Assembly (NCBI RefSeq): GCF_000348785.1
Contig: NC_020520.1
Coordinates: 3,906,001 to 3,970,000, forward strand
DNA length: 64,000 bases
Source: Ilumatobacter coccineus YM16-304
GTDB taxonomy: Bacteria; Actinomycetota; Acidimicrobiia; Acidimicrobiales; Ilumatobacteraceae
Reading direction: 5' to 3'
Part shown: positions 1-8,379 of the stretch, one piece after another
Layout of the letters: each line of letters begins with the position of its first letter
How positions within the stretch are numbered: position 1 is the first letter of the stretch
Notes under the pieces: model-generated
Told to the model about the DNA's origin: nothing
Database searches by the model: none
The model's input: only the letters and a program-made list of their open reading frames with translations
Position numbers and translations under genes: made by a program

Positions 1-133
1 GTGCCGAGGACGAGAATAGGTACCCCGGTTCTGCGCTTTTTGGTGCCCGTTGGGCGACGCCGCGCTTGATCGACAACAGCTGGAACGCCTCGCGAAGGAA
101 GCGGGCTCTGCTCGCGGGCGGCCCCCATGGATC

Positions 134-139
134 TATCCT
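134..139 (+). promoter_or_regulatory. -10 box of the mntA-hepT pair
   Basis: TATCCT lies 7 nt before the GTG at 147, so transcription would begin at or next to the start codon. No clear -35 box is seen. The same hexamer precedes mftA at 46664. Confidence 0.45.
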
Positions 140-146
140 CTGTGTT

Positions 147-443
147 GTGAGCTCACCGATGTTGAATGACTTGCGGAATCGCCGCGACGAGATCATCGAG
201 ACGGCACGCGCTCGCGGAGCATCGCGAGTTCGGATTTTCGGCTCGGTCGCTCGAGGCGATGCAACCGAGAACAGCGACATCGACTTCCTCGTCGATCTCG
301 ATGAGGACCGAGGACTCTTCGACCTCGGAGGGCTGCTGATGGACCTCCAAGAACTCCTCGGACACAATGTCGACGTCGTCACCGAGGCCGGCCTCCGAGC
401 GCGTGTCTCGACACGGGTTCTGCACGACGCCGTCGAGCTGTGA
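147..443 (+). CDS. mntA: MntA-type nucleotidyltransferase antitoxin
   Basis: A 98-residue minimal nucleotidyltransferase. The signature [16 protein letters not shown] fits the family pattern GS-X10-DXD, in which the acidic residues bind the metal-NTP. In characterised MntA/HepT systems this protein inactivates HepT by adding AMP to a tyrosine. The gene overlaps hepT by 4 nt (GTGA), so the two are translationally coupled in the usual antitoxin-first order. I chose GTG 147 because a -10 box sits 7 nt upstream; ATG 159 is the alternative and gives 94 residues. The reading frame continues further upstream without family similarity. The family call is firm, and toxin-antitoxin activity here is inferred. 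Confidence 0.85.
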   Translation: MSSPMLNDLRNRRDEIIETARARGASRVRIFGSVARGDATENSDIDFLVDLDEDRGLFDLGGLLMDLQELLGHNVDVVTEAGLRARVSTRVLHDAVEL

Positions 444-778
444 GGAACGACCGGGACCGACTCCTCGACATGGTGGAGATGTGCGACCTCTTGATCGCTC
501 ACGCTTCCGATCCCGACGTGTTGGCCACCGACCCCGTCGTCCAGGCCGCCGCACAGCGATGGATCGAAGTGCTCGGCGAGGCCGCTTCGCATCTCTCGGA
601 TCAGCTCCGTTCCGCCCACCCCGAGATCCCGTGGCGCGAGATCGTCGGCACACGAGTGATCCTCGCTCACGCCTACTTCCATATCGATCAAGACATCATC
701 GGCGACCTGGTTCAACGCGACATCCCGGCCCTTCGACGCCAACTCCAGCAAGTCCTCGACAACGATCAGAGCGACTGA
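440..778 (+). CDS. hepT: HepT-type HEPN toxin (DUF86)
   Basis: A 112-residue helical protein of the HEPN/DUF86 family. It carries the RX4HXY motif as RVILAHAY, followed by FHID. In this family the Arg and His form the RNase active site and the Tyr is the residue AMPylated by MntA, so all the key residues are present. It starts with GTG inside the mntA stop region. The paired system is usually described as a toxin-antitoxin or defence module. Nothing in the immediate neighbourhood shows a mobile element. The downstream hairpin at 829-864 ends the transcript. Confidence 0.85.
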   Translation: MRNDRDRLLDMVEMCDLLIAHASDPDVLATDPVVQAAAQRWIEVLGEAASHLSDQLRSAHPEIPWREIVGTRVILAHAYFHIDQDIIGDLVQRDIPALRRQLQQVLDNDQSD

Positions 779-828
779 GCACGGCGTCTCCTGCTCGCAG
801 CGAGGATCACTCGGCATGAAAACGAGAA

Positions 829-864
829 ATGGCCGGCCAGCGATCGGAATCGCTGACCGGCCAT
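829..864. terminator. Bidirectional terminator hairpin
   Basis: Two 16-nt arms, starting ATGGCCGGCC and ending GGCCAT, enclose a 4-nt loop with one non-Watson-Crick pair. It lies between the convergent hepT and acyl-CoA dehydrogenase genes. Confidence 0.75.
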
Positions 865-874
865 CACTACAGAA

Positions 875-2095
875 TCACTCGATACGCAGGCCGGAGATGG
901 CCCGGCTGATGACGAGCTGCTGGATCTGCTCGGTGCCTTCGAAGATGTCGTGGATCTTCGCGTCACGGTGCCAACGCTCCACGGGGTACTCACGGGTGTA
1001 GCCGTAGCCACCGAGGATCTGGATCGCACGCTCGGTCACCCACGTGGCGGTGCGGCCGGCCTTGAGCTTGGCCATCGAACCCTCGGCGTGCTTGAAGCCA
1101 CGCTGCTTGCCGAGCCACGCGGCCCGCCAGATCAGGTTGCGGCTGGCCTCGACCTCGACCGCCATGTCGGCGAGCATGAACGCGATCGACTGGTTCATGA
1201 TGATCGGACGACCGAATGCGTGACGCTCCTTCGCGTACTCCGTCGAGTACTCGAGCGCAGCGCGGGCGATGCCGAGCGCCTGGGCGCCGACGGCCGGACG
1301 AGTCGCCTCGAAGGTCTGCATCGCGGCCTGAGCGTTGCCCTTCTCACCACGACGGACCTTGGCCAGACGCTCGTCGAGCTTCTCCTTGCCACCGAGGAGG
1401 CAGCGGCCCGGCACACGCACGTCGTCGAGCACCACTTCGGCCGTGTGGCTCGCACGAATACCGTGCTTCTTGTACTTCTGACCCTGCGAAAGCCCCTTGG
1501 TCCCCGGCGGCACGACGAACGATGCGTGCCCCTTCGAACCGAGCTCGGGATCGACGACGGCGACCACGACGTGGATGTCGGAGATGCCACCGTTGGTGAT
1601 CCAGGCCTTGGTGCCGTTGAGCACCCACTCGTCGGTCTTCTCGTCGTACTTGGCCGACGTGCGGTAACCGCCGACGTCAGAACCGGCGTCGGGCTCCGAC
1701 GCACAGAACGCACCGAGTGCGAGCTTGCCGGTGTCGGCGTTCTCGTAGCACTGCGGCACCCACTCCATGAGCTGCTCAGGCGTGGCCGACGAGGCGATGC
1801 CCGCGGCGGCGAGACCCGACCCCATGATGGCCATGCCGATACCGGCGTCGCCCCAGAACAGTTCTTCGATCGCGATCGGCATCGACAGCCCGGTCGGATC
1901 GTTCATCATGGCCTCGGCCATGAACTCCCAGCTGTACAGGCCGATCTCCTTGGCCTGCTCGACGATCGGGTACGGAAACTCTTCCTTCTCGTCCCACTCT
2001 TCACCGGCCGGGCGAACGACGGTCTCGGCGAAGTCGTGCACCCACTTCTGCAGAGTCAGCTGGTCCTCGTTGAGCTTCATGGAGAAATCGGTCAT
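875..2095 (-). CDS. Acyl-CoA dehydrogenase
   Basis: A 406-residue FAD-dependent acyl-CoA dehydrogenase, the usual length. It would catalyse alpha,beta-desaturation of an acyl-CoA and pass electrons to ETF. Visible family features are the central AFCASEPDAGSDVGGYRT segment (FAD/substrate region), WITNGG, and the C-terminal segment ILGGYGYTREYPVERWHRD followed by DIFEGTEQIQ. The Glu of EGT sits where the catalytic base lies in this family. Chain-length specificity cannot be read from sequence. The gene stands alone. A TAACTT box 6 nt upstream supports the ATG at 2095. Confidence 0.9.
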   Translation of the reverse strand: MTDFSMKLNEDQLTLQKWVHDFAETVVRPAGEEWDEKEEFPYPIVEQAKEIGLYSWEFMAEAMMNDPTGLSMPIAIEELFWGDAGIGMAIMGSGLAAAGIASSATPEQLMEWVPQCYENADTGKLALGAFCASEPDAGSDVGGYRTSAKYDEKTDEWVLNGTKAWITNGGISDIHVVVAVVDPELGSKGHASFVVPPGTKGLSQGQKYKKHGIRASHTAEVVLDDVRVPGRCLLGGKEKLDERLAKVRRGEKGNAQAAMQTFEATRPAVGAQALGIARAALEYSTEYAKERHAFGRPIIMNQSIAFMLADMAVEVEASRNLIWRAAWLGKQRGFKHAEGSMAKLKAGRTATWVTERAIQILGGYGYTREYPVERWHRDAKIHDIFEGTEQIQQLVISRAISGLRIE

Positions 2096-2101
2096 GGCTC
2101 T

Positions 2102-2107
2102 AAGTTA
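2102..2107 (-). promoter_or_regulatory. -10 box of the acyl-CoA dehydrogenase gene
   Basis: TAACTT (minus strand) ends 6 nt before the ATG at 2095. This predicts a leaderless mRNA. Confidence 0.45.
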
Positions 2108-2257
2108 CCCGCTGGTAACCCGACCGACCACCGAACGTCCGACCTTCACCGAACGGCAACGATCGAGACTCGAGCGCGTCGCCGGGAAGCACCAGCTCAG
2201 CGAGCTGTTCGCGACTGATTAACGCACGGTTATCGCGGCGTTCTCAGCGTCGCTCCC

Positions 2258-3343
2258 ATGACCACGACACCTGACATCACCACATTCAGCACCACCGCCG
2301 ACAACGCCGCCGACCACGCCCGTACCCGCCGGAGTGCTGGCGCCACTCGATCACGATGGGCTGCCATCGGCGCCGCGGTCGCCGTCACCGTCGGCGCCGT
2401 CGGCATGGGCGGCCTCTCCTCGGTCTCGGCCGAGAAGTCCGACGGCGACCGACCCGTCTTCGTGCCCATCAACCCGTGCCGCCTCATCGACACCCGATCA
2501 GGGCCGGAGAACGTCGGACCCCGCAGCACGCCGATGGGCGACGACGAAACCCTCACGATCCAAGCCCACGGTGCGAACGGCGAATGCACCGGCGCCTCCG
2601 AGATCCCCGCCGACGCGCTCGCCCTCTCGATGAACGTCACCGCACTCAAGGCCACCGGGCCCACCTTCCTCACCTTCTGGGGCGACGGCGCCAATCCCGG
2701 CACCGCCAACCTCAACCCCACCTCCGGACAGCCGCCCGTTCCGAACGCCGTCACCACTCCCCTGTCGATGACCGGATCGTTCAACATGTACAACGAGAAG
2801 AACAACGTCGACGTCGTCATCGACGTCAGCGGCTACTTCGTCCACCACAGCCACGAGGAGTACGCCGAGGTCGGCCACACCCACGACGACTACGTCGAGA
2901 AGGAGACCGAACTGATCGTCGGCCACACCGACTTTCACGAGGTCCTCGTCACCCGACCGGTGACGACCAGAGTCGCCGGATCCGGCTTCCTCACGTCGGC
3001 AACTGCGCCGGAACAGTGCATGATCGCCGAACTCCCGGTCACCGATGGCATGACCATCGACCGTGTCGGCGTGCGAGGCTTCGCTGCCGCCGGCGTCGCC
3101 GTCGACCTCAAGGTCATCCGCACCCGCCACGCCCAGGGCACGGGCCTCAGCGCCAGCGACCTGCAGTCCGAACTCGGTAGCGGCACCATGAACACCTCCG
3201 GCGCTGGCAACATCGTGCAAGGTGAAGCCACGCTGACGGCACCGATCGTCGTCGACCGCGGCACCGACACCTACTACGTCACCACGTGCAGCGGCGACGC
3301 CTATTCGGTCACCGGCGCCGGCCTCGAGGTGTCGCACGACTGA
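2258..3343 (+). CDS. Secreted/anchored protein, paralogue 1 of 3
   Basis: A 361-residue protein of unknown function. It has a hydrophobic membrane segment or signal anchor at about residues 33-56, then a conserved domain of about 140 residues. That domain opens with GDRPVFVPINPCRLIDTR, contains LSMNVTALKATGPTFLTFWG, and closes with VDVVIDVSGYF. It is an actinobacterial secreted domain without a known activity. Next comes a His/Asp-rich stretch, SHEEYAEVGHTHDDYVEKE, resembling the HxHDDRY stalk motifs of phage tail fibres. The C-terminal domain of about 120 residues is unlike those of the paralogues at 3491 and 11490. Two Cys near the C-terminus may pair. Probably a surface protein. Confidence 0.7.
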   Translation: MTTTPDITTFSTTADNAADHARTRRSAGATRSRWAAIGAAVAVTVGAVGMGGLSSVSAEKSDGDRPVFVPINPCRLIDTRSGPENVGPRSTPMGDDETLTIQAHGANGECTGASEIPADALALSMNVTALKATGPTFLTFWGDGANPGTANLNPTSGQPPVPNAVTTPLSMTGSFNMYNEKNNVDVVIDVSGYFVHHSHEEYAEVGHTHDDYVEKETELIVGHTDFHEVLVTRPVTTRVAGSGFLTSATAPEQCMIAELPVTDGMTIDRVGVRGFAAAGVAVDLKVIRTRHAQGTGLSASDLQSELGSGTMNTSGAGNIVQGEATLTAPIVVDRGTDTYYVTTCSGDAYSVTGAGLEVSHD

Positions 3344-3379
3344 CCACGCACCGAACCCACCCCGTTCCGAACCTCGCAG

Positions 3380-3422
3380 ACGAGTCGCCGTCCCCTCTCC
3401 ACCGAGGCGGATGGCGACTCGT
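3380..3422 (+). terminator. Terminator hairpin after paralogue 1
   Basis: Perfect 10-nt arms ACGAGTCGCC and GGCGACTCGT enclose a 23-nt loop between two same-strand genes. There is no T-tract. Confidence 0.5.
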
Positions 3423-3478
3423 TCGCACCCGGCAGCGAATAGGTGGTTCCACCGATGCGCCGAGGACCGGGTCGTCCG

Positions 3479-3484
3479 TACGTT
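3479..3484 (+). promoter_or_regulatory. -10 box of secreted paralogue 2
   Basis: TACGTT ends 6 nt before ATG 3491. This favours that start over the upstream GTG at 3443. Confidence 0.45.
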
Positions 3485-3490
3485 CGGACC

Positions 3491-4597
3491 ATGACCCGAC
3501 CACATGATGCTCCCCCGCCCGCAGCGCAACAGAAGCTCGGCCGACTCCGAACGAAATGGGCCGCGCTCGGCGCAGCGGTCGCGGTCACCCTCGGAGCCGC
3601 CGGCATCGGCGGACTCGGCATCGTCTCGGCCGAGGTGTCGAGTGGCGACCGCCCGGTGTTCGTCCCCATCACACCGTGCCGACTCGTCGACACCCGACCC
3701 GCTCCGCTCAACACCGGCGTCCAACCGGCGCCGCTCGGGCCGACCGACACCTACGTGATCCAGGTTCGCGGCAACACCGACCCGTGCCCGGCGACCATCC
3801 CCTCCGACGCGGTCGGCCTCGCGATGAACGTCACTGCGCTCCGAGCCACGCAGCAGACCTTCCTCACCTTCTGGGGCGACGGCGCAAACCCCGGCACCGC
3901 CAACCTCAACCCCTCACCCGGACAGCCACCCACACCCAACTCCGTCAACACGCCGCTCGGGAGCAACGGCAGCTTCCAGATGTACAACGACGCCGGCACC
4001 GTCGAGGTCGTCATCGACGTCAACGGCTACTACGTCGGCCACAACCACGACGACCGCTACGTGAAGATCGGCGACCTCCCCGCCGCCGTCGATGCGTACA
4101 CGAAGGCCGAGAGCGACGGCCGATACGCGGCGGCCGTCGACACGTACACCAAATCGGAGATCAACGCGCTGCTCGTCAGCAAGCGTCCGGCCGCGATCAC
4201 CCGCCACACCAAGACCGTCTGTGCCGCCGACGACACCGCTCCAGGCGAAGCGGACGCCGGCGACTTCGAGTCGTGCACCATCACACTGAACGCAGGTGTC
4301 ACCGACAACCACACGGTGATGATCACTGCAATGGTCGCGTGGGTGGCACGCAGTTCCAGCCCCGCCACCGGCGAGTGCCGAATCGAACGCGACGGCGTCC
4401 CGATCCTCAACTCCGAGGTCAGGATGGGCTCGACGATCAGCGACACCGACATCGGCGGCCAGTTCCAGCACGTCGTCATGACCGAAACGACCGGCACGGT
4501 CAGCGGAGTCGCCAATTACTCGGTTGCATGCCGAGAGCTCGTGAACGACATGGACTGGGCCGAGGTCACGATGACGGCGCTCGTCATTCCCGTCTGA
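3491..4597 (+). CDS. Secreted/anchored protein, paralogue 2 of 3, tail-fibre-like stalk
   Basis: A 368-residue paralogue of the gene at 2258. It has the same membrane segment (WAALGAAVAVTLGAAGIGG), the same domain opening (GDRPVFVPITPCRLVDTR) and the same closing (VEVVIDVNGYYVG). After HNHDDRYVK come two copies of a YTKxExD motif (AYTKAESDGRYA and TYTKSEINALL). This motif is typical of trimeric phage tail-fibre and collar stalks. The C-terminal domain of about 145 residues has four or five Cys and reads as a beta-rich module different from those of its paralogues. A trimeric surface fibre is my inference. The start was chosen from the -10 box; an upstream GTG would add 16 residues. Confidence 0.7.
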   Translation: MTRPHDAPPPAAQQKLGRLRTKWAALGAAVAVTLGAAGIGGLGIVSAEVSSGDRPVFVPITPCRLVDTRPAPLNTGVQPAPLGPTDTYVIQVRGNTDPCPATIPSDAVGLAMNVTALRATQQTFLTFWGDGANPGTANLNPSPGQPPTPNSVNTPLGSNGSFQMYNDAGTVEVVIDVNGYYVGHNHDDRYVKIGDLPAAVDAYTKAESDGRYAAAVDTYTKSEINALLVSKRPAAITRHTKTVCAADDTAPGEADAGDFESCTITLNAGVTDNHTVMITAMVAWVARSSSPATGECRIERDGVPILNSEVRMGSTISDTDIGGQFQHVVMTETTGTVSGVANYSVACRELVNDMDWAEVTMTALVIPV

Positions 4598-4615
4598 ATC
4601 GCGGCCCGCTTCGTG

Positions 4616-4644
4616 GGGCTGCCGGTGTCCAACACCGGCAGCCC
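4616..4644 (+). terminator. Terminator hairpin after paralogue 2
   Basis: A perfect 13-bp stem (GGGCTGCCGGTGT and its complement) closes on a 3-nt CCA loop, 19 nt after the stop codon. Confidence 0.75.
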
Positions 4645-4690
4645 TCCGAACTGCGGCGGGAAAGGCCGACCGTGCCGCCCGGGCGTGTCC

Positions 4691-4696
4691 TAGCTT
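4691..4696 (+). promoter_or_regulatory. -10 box of the LuxR-type regulator
   Basis: TAGCTT ends 6 nt before GTG 4703. The intervening GGAGG is too close to the start to act as a ribosome binding site. Confidence 0.4.
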
Positions 4697-4702
4697 GGAG
4701 GC

Positions 4703-7510
4703 GTGTCACAGGGGGCGGATCGCGAGCGACTGGCGGCGGCGCTCGGCATCGACCAGATCGGTGCCGCTCGAATGCTCACCGAGCACCTCGCCGGCAGAGT
4801 CGTCACCGTTCGCGGGCCGGCGGGTATCGGCAAGAGCGAACTGGTTCGGTGGTTCGTCGACCGGGCGTGGCCCTTCGAGCATCGAGTGCTTCGAGTCAAT
4901 GGCACGCTGCTCGATCAACACGTTCCGCTCGGCGGCGTCACGCAACTCCTCGACGCCGCCGCCCTGCAGGAAACGACGGCCGACTCACCGGCGCCCGCAG
5001 CGCCGACGAAATCGGGCCCCTCCGACAACGCCGAACTCGCGGCCGCAGCGGATGTGCTCGCCGCACTCGACCGACTCGCCGCCGACACGGGGCTCCTCGT
5101 GATCGACGACGCTCACTGGCTCGATGAGACCTCGCGGCGCGTCATCGAATTCGCACTGCGACGTCTCGCCGACCGTTCCCCCACCACGCTCATCGCACAG
5201 CGGCCGAGCACTCCCATGGTGACCTTCGGCGAGCGCCTCGACGTTCGCGGCCTGTCGAAGACCGAGAGCGACGAGGTCGTCGCCACTCGGCTGGGCAGCG
5301 ACGATGCGAGCGTCGCCGACGCAGCGTGGAACGCAACCGCCGGGCACCCGCTCGCGCTGCTCGACTGGTTGTCGCAACGCCACGATCGCTCCCGTGGTCG
5401 GCACGACATCGACGCCGGCGGACGCGTCGACACCTGCACGCCGCAGACGCGACTCGCGATGTGTCTCCTCGCTCGTCAGCGTTCGGGCGACGATCTCGAC
5501 GCAGCGTGGACACTGCTCACCGGCGATGAGACGGTCGGATTCGCTGAGGCGGTTCGATCCGACGAGACCGTCGACGTCATCGAGCCGGATGCGCCCGTCC
5601 GATTCCGCCATGCCGAGTACCAGGTTGCGGCCGCCGCGGCAGTGAGCACCGCCGAACAGCACGAGGTGTCGAGATGCCTCGCCGTCACCGCGACGCAGCC
5701 CGACTCAGCCGCGTGGCACATGGCCGACGCCACGTCGACCACCGACGACGACGTCGCTCGGCTCCTCGATGCGGCAGGCCGCCGGGCAGCCGACCGTGGC
5801 GCACCGATCGAGGCGGCGAGGTGCTTCGAGAAAGCCGCTGCGCTCGCACGCGACGAGCGGCTGCGCGCCGACGAGCTCATCGCCGCCGCCGAATCGTGGT
5901 GGTACGCCTGCTTCCCGGGCGAGGCCGCCCGCGTCACCGCCGACGCGGCCGACGCCCCCGTCGACACCGTCCGACGAATCCGTCTGCGCCAACTGCACCG
6001 GGCGGCGACCGGGTGGCAACACGATGTCGTCGACACGATCCGGATCTATCTCGACGACGCGATGGTCGTCGAAGGGGCCGACGCCGAGGTCGCCTCCGGC
6101 CTGCGCGTGGCGGCGTTCATCGAGGCGTGCCTCGCCGGCCAGGTCGAACTCGCGGTCGACATCGCCGGCGAACTCACCACCGGCATCGCGTCGCCGACCG
6201 TCAGCGCCGCGGCGTCGGCGACCTGGGAAGGCGCCGCAGCGGTGTGCCGCGGCTTCGCTGCAACCCTGCGCGGACGAGCCGGCGACGACGACCTCGACGA
6301 CTCCGTTCGCTGCGACCTCGACCTGATGGACCTCTTCGGCGGCGCCGCTCCCGACAAACTCGAGACGAGCGCGCTCAACCTCCTCCAACTCGTCGGCTAC
6401 GCGCAACTCGTCGTCGACGACCGAGCGACCGCTCGACGCACCCTCACCTCGCTGCGAACCGAAGCCCACGCGCGCGGCGCCGTTGCGATCACCGACTTCA
6501 CCGACGCCTGCCTCGCCGAACTCGATCGGCGCGAAGGCCGCTGGGCGAGCGCGTTGAGTCGGACGATGAGCGACCTCGACATCGATGTCGCCCGCACCAG
6601 TGCCGGCAAGGTGTGGCAACGAGCGATCCGCGCTCGGATGCTCGCCGCACAGCAGGTCGACGGCGTCGACGCCCTCGTCGACTCCGCGCTCGCCGAGGCG
6701 GAGCCGGTCGGCATGGAGTTCATCACCTCCGCGGCCCAGATCGCACGCGCCAACAACGACCTCGCGAGCGGCAACGTGCGCCGAGCCGCCGAACTGGTCG
6801 ACGACATCTCGATGAAGATGCAACAGGGCGGCGCACTCGAACCGGGGGCGATGTGGATCGACCTCGACCACGTCGAGACACTGTGGCGACTCGGCCGGGG
6901 CGACGACCTTCGCACGGTCGTCGACCGCCTGGCCGAACACGCCTCCCGAACCGCGCGGCCCTGGTCGAAGGCGATCGCTGCGCTCGGCGCTGCACTCCTC
7001 GGCACCGGATCGTCGGCCGACGCCGTCGCACTCGCTCGGGCGCTCGACGCGCCGTTCGAGTCGGCACGGATCGAGCTCCTCGTCGGCGAACACGAACGCG
7101 TGACCCAACGCCCGATCTCTGTCGACACCGACGAACTCCGCGAACGGTTCGCGCGCCTCGGCGCAGCCCCGTACGTCAAGCGCTGCGACCTCCTCGCCTC
7201 CCCCATCGCCTCCCCCGTCGACGGGTCGATCCCACTCTCGACCCGCAACGCCGAGACCGACGAATCACGCACCGCCCCAGGCCGCCGCGGGGCCGGTTCC
7301 GGCATCGGAGAGAGCGTCCTCACCGCACTCACGCCCGCCGAGCTGCGCGTGGCGGTCACCGTTGCCGACGGCAACACCAACGCCGAAGCCGCAGCCCTCC
7401 TCTTCCTCAGCATCCGCACGGTCGAGGCGCACCTCCGAGCCATCTTCCGAAAGCTCGGCATCCGCAACCGCGTCGAACTCGCCACGGCCATCGGCGAACA
7501 CCGCCGCTGA
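4703..7510 (+). CDS. Large ATP-binding LuxR-family regulator (LAL/MalT type)
   Basis: A 935-residue STAND-type transcriptional activator. The N-terminal ATPase has Walker A GPAGIGKS at about residues 38-45 and Walker B LLVIDDAHWLD at about 131-141. The middle is an alpha-helical, repeat-like region of about 600 residues, expected to sense a ligand or partner protein. The C-terminus is a LuxR helix-turn-helix, LTPAELRVAVTVADGNTNAEA followed by RTVEAHLRAIFRKLGI. Family members activate sugar or secondary-metabolite genes when bound to an inducer and ATP. It sits next to, and convergent with, the ABC importer at 7531-11291, which is a possible target. The inducer is unknown. Confidence 0.85.
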   Translation: MSQGADRERLAAALGIDQIGAARMLTEHLAGRVVTVRGPAGIGKSELVRWFVDRAWPFEHRVLRVNGTLLDQHVPLGGVTQLLDAAALQETTADSPAPAAPTKSGPSDNAELAAAADVLAALDRLAADTGLLVIDDAHWLDETSRRVIEFALRRLADRSPTTLIAQRPSTPMVTFGERLDVRGLSKTESDEVVATRLGSDDASVADAAWNATAGHPLALLDWLSQRHDRSRGRHDIDAGGRVDTCTPQTRLAMCLLARQRSGDDLDAAWTLLTGDETVGFAEAVRSDETVDVIEPDAPVRFRHAEYQVAAAAAVSTAEQHEVSRCLAVTATQPDSAAWHMADATSTTDDDVARLLDAAGRRAADRGAPIEAARCFEKAAALARDERLRADELIAAAESWWYACFPGEAARVTADAADAPVDTVRRIRLRQLHRAATGWQHDVVDTIRIYLDDAMVVEGADAEVASGLRVAAFIEACLAGQVELAVDIAGELTTGIASPTVSAAASATWEGAAAVCRGFAATLRGRAGDDDLDDSVRCDLDLMDLFGGAAPDKLETSALNLLQLVGYAQLVVDDRATARRTLTSLRTEAHARGAVAITDFTDACLAELDRREGRWASALSRTMSDLDIDVARTSAGKVWQRAIRARMLAAQQVDGVDALVDSALAEAEPVGMEFITSAAQIARANNDLASGNVRRAAELVDDISMKMQQGGALEPGAMWIDLDHVETLWRLGRGDDLRTVVDRLAEHASRTARPWSKAIAALGAALLGTGSSADAVALARALDAPFESARIELLVGEHERVTQRPISVDTDELRERFARLGAAPYVKRCDLLASPIASPVDGSIPLSTRNAETDESRTAPGRRGAGSGIGESVLTALTPAELRVAVTVADGNTNAEAAALLFLSIRTVEAHLRAIFRKLGIRNRVELATAIGEHRR

Positions 7511-7530
7511 CCCGTAGCGAGACCGACCTG

Positions 7531-8379
7531 CTACTTGTCGGCCGAGATCGAGAAGCCCTTCAAGAACGTGCGCTGCAGCAGGACGAACACGAGCGTCGGA
7601 GGGATCGAGGCGATCACGGCGCCGAGCATCAACGGCCCGTACGACTGGCCGCCTCCGACGTTGCGCAGCGTGCCGAGCCCGATCTGCACCACCTGCTCCG
7701 ACTGATCGTTGATCACCAGCCGCGGCCAGAGGTACATGTTCCAGGAGTAGAGGAACTGGATCACGGCGAGCGCGCCGATCACGTTCCACGACAGCGGCAG
7801 CAGAATCCGGAACAGGAACTGCACCGGCCCGGCACCGTCGATGCGCGCCGCGTCCGACAACTCCGCCGGGAGCTTCGCGAAGTGCTGCCGGAACAGGAAC
7901 GCACCGGTCGCCGACGCGAGGAACGGCACGGTGAGCCCGAGCATCGAGTTGCTCCAACCGAGGTCGCCGACGATCTGGAACAACGCGATGATCGAGATCT
8001 CGGTCGGCATCATCAACGTCACCAGCACGAACCAGAAGACGAACCACTTCGCCCGGAAGTCGAAATGCACGAACGCAAGGCCGGCGAGCATCGCCGTGAT
8101 CGTCTTGCCGATCGTGATGATCACCGCCTGGACGATCGAGTTCATCATGTACGAACCGAGATCGCGCTGGCGCCACACGACGTCGAAGTTGTCGCGCAGG
8201 CTGGATCCCGGCGTGAGCTGTCGCGAGAAGTACTCGGTGTTCGACTGCGTCGAGACGACGATCGCGTAGATCAACGGGAAGCCGATCAGACAGACCGTCG
8301 AGATCAGCGCGAGGTGCGTGTACCAGCGGTCGACCGACGACTTCGGCCGCAGCGCGCTTCGCATGTTGAACTCACCCAT
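7531..8379 (-). CDS. ABC sugar/glycerol-3-phosphate-type permease (UgpE-like)
   Basis: A 282-residue inner-membrane permease of the MalG/UgpE family with about six membrane segments. The EAA loop reads ELSDAARIDGAGPVQFLFRI, where the ATPase docks. The following segment, QFLYSWNMYLWPRLV, is typical of UgpE. It is the last gene of an importer operon on the minus strand (binding protein, then UgpA-like, then this), and its start overlaps the upstream permease by 8 nt. No ATPase gene follows; the LuxR-type gene converges from the other side after 20 nt. The transported substrate is uncertain (sugar, polyol or glycerophosphodiester). Confidence 0.85.
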   Translation of the reverse strand: MGEFNMRSALRPKSSVDRWYTHLALISTVCLIGFPLIYAIVVSTQSNTEYFSRQLTPGSSLRDNFDVVWRQRDLGSYMMNSIVQAVIITIGKTITAMLAGLAFVHFDFRAKWFVFWFVLVTLMMPTEISIIALFQIVGDLGWSNSMLGLTVPFLASATGAFLFRQHFAKLPAELSDAARIDGAGPVQFLFRILLPLSWNVIGALAVIQFLYSWNMYLWPRLVINDQSEQVVQIGLGTLRNVGGGQSYGPLMLGAVIASIPPTLVFVLLQRTFLKGFSISADK

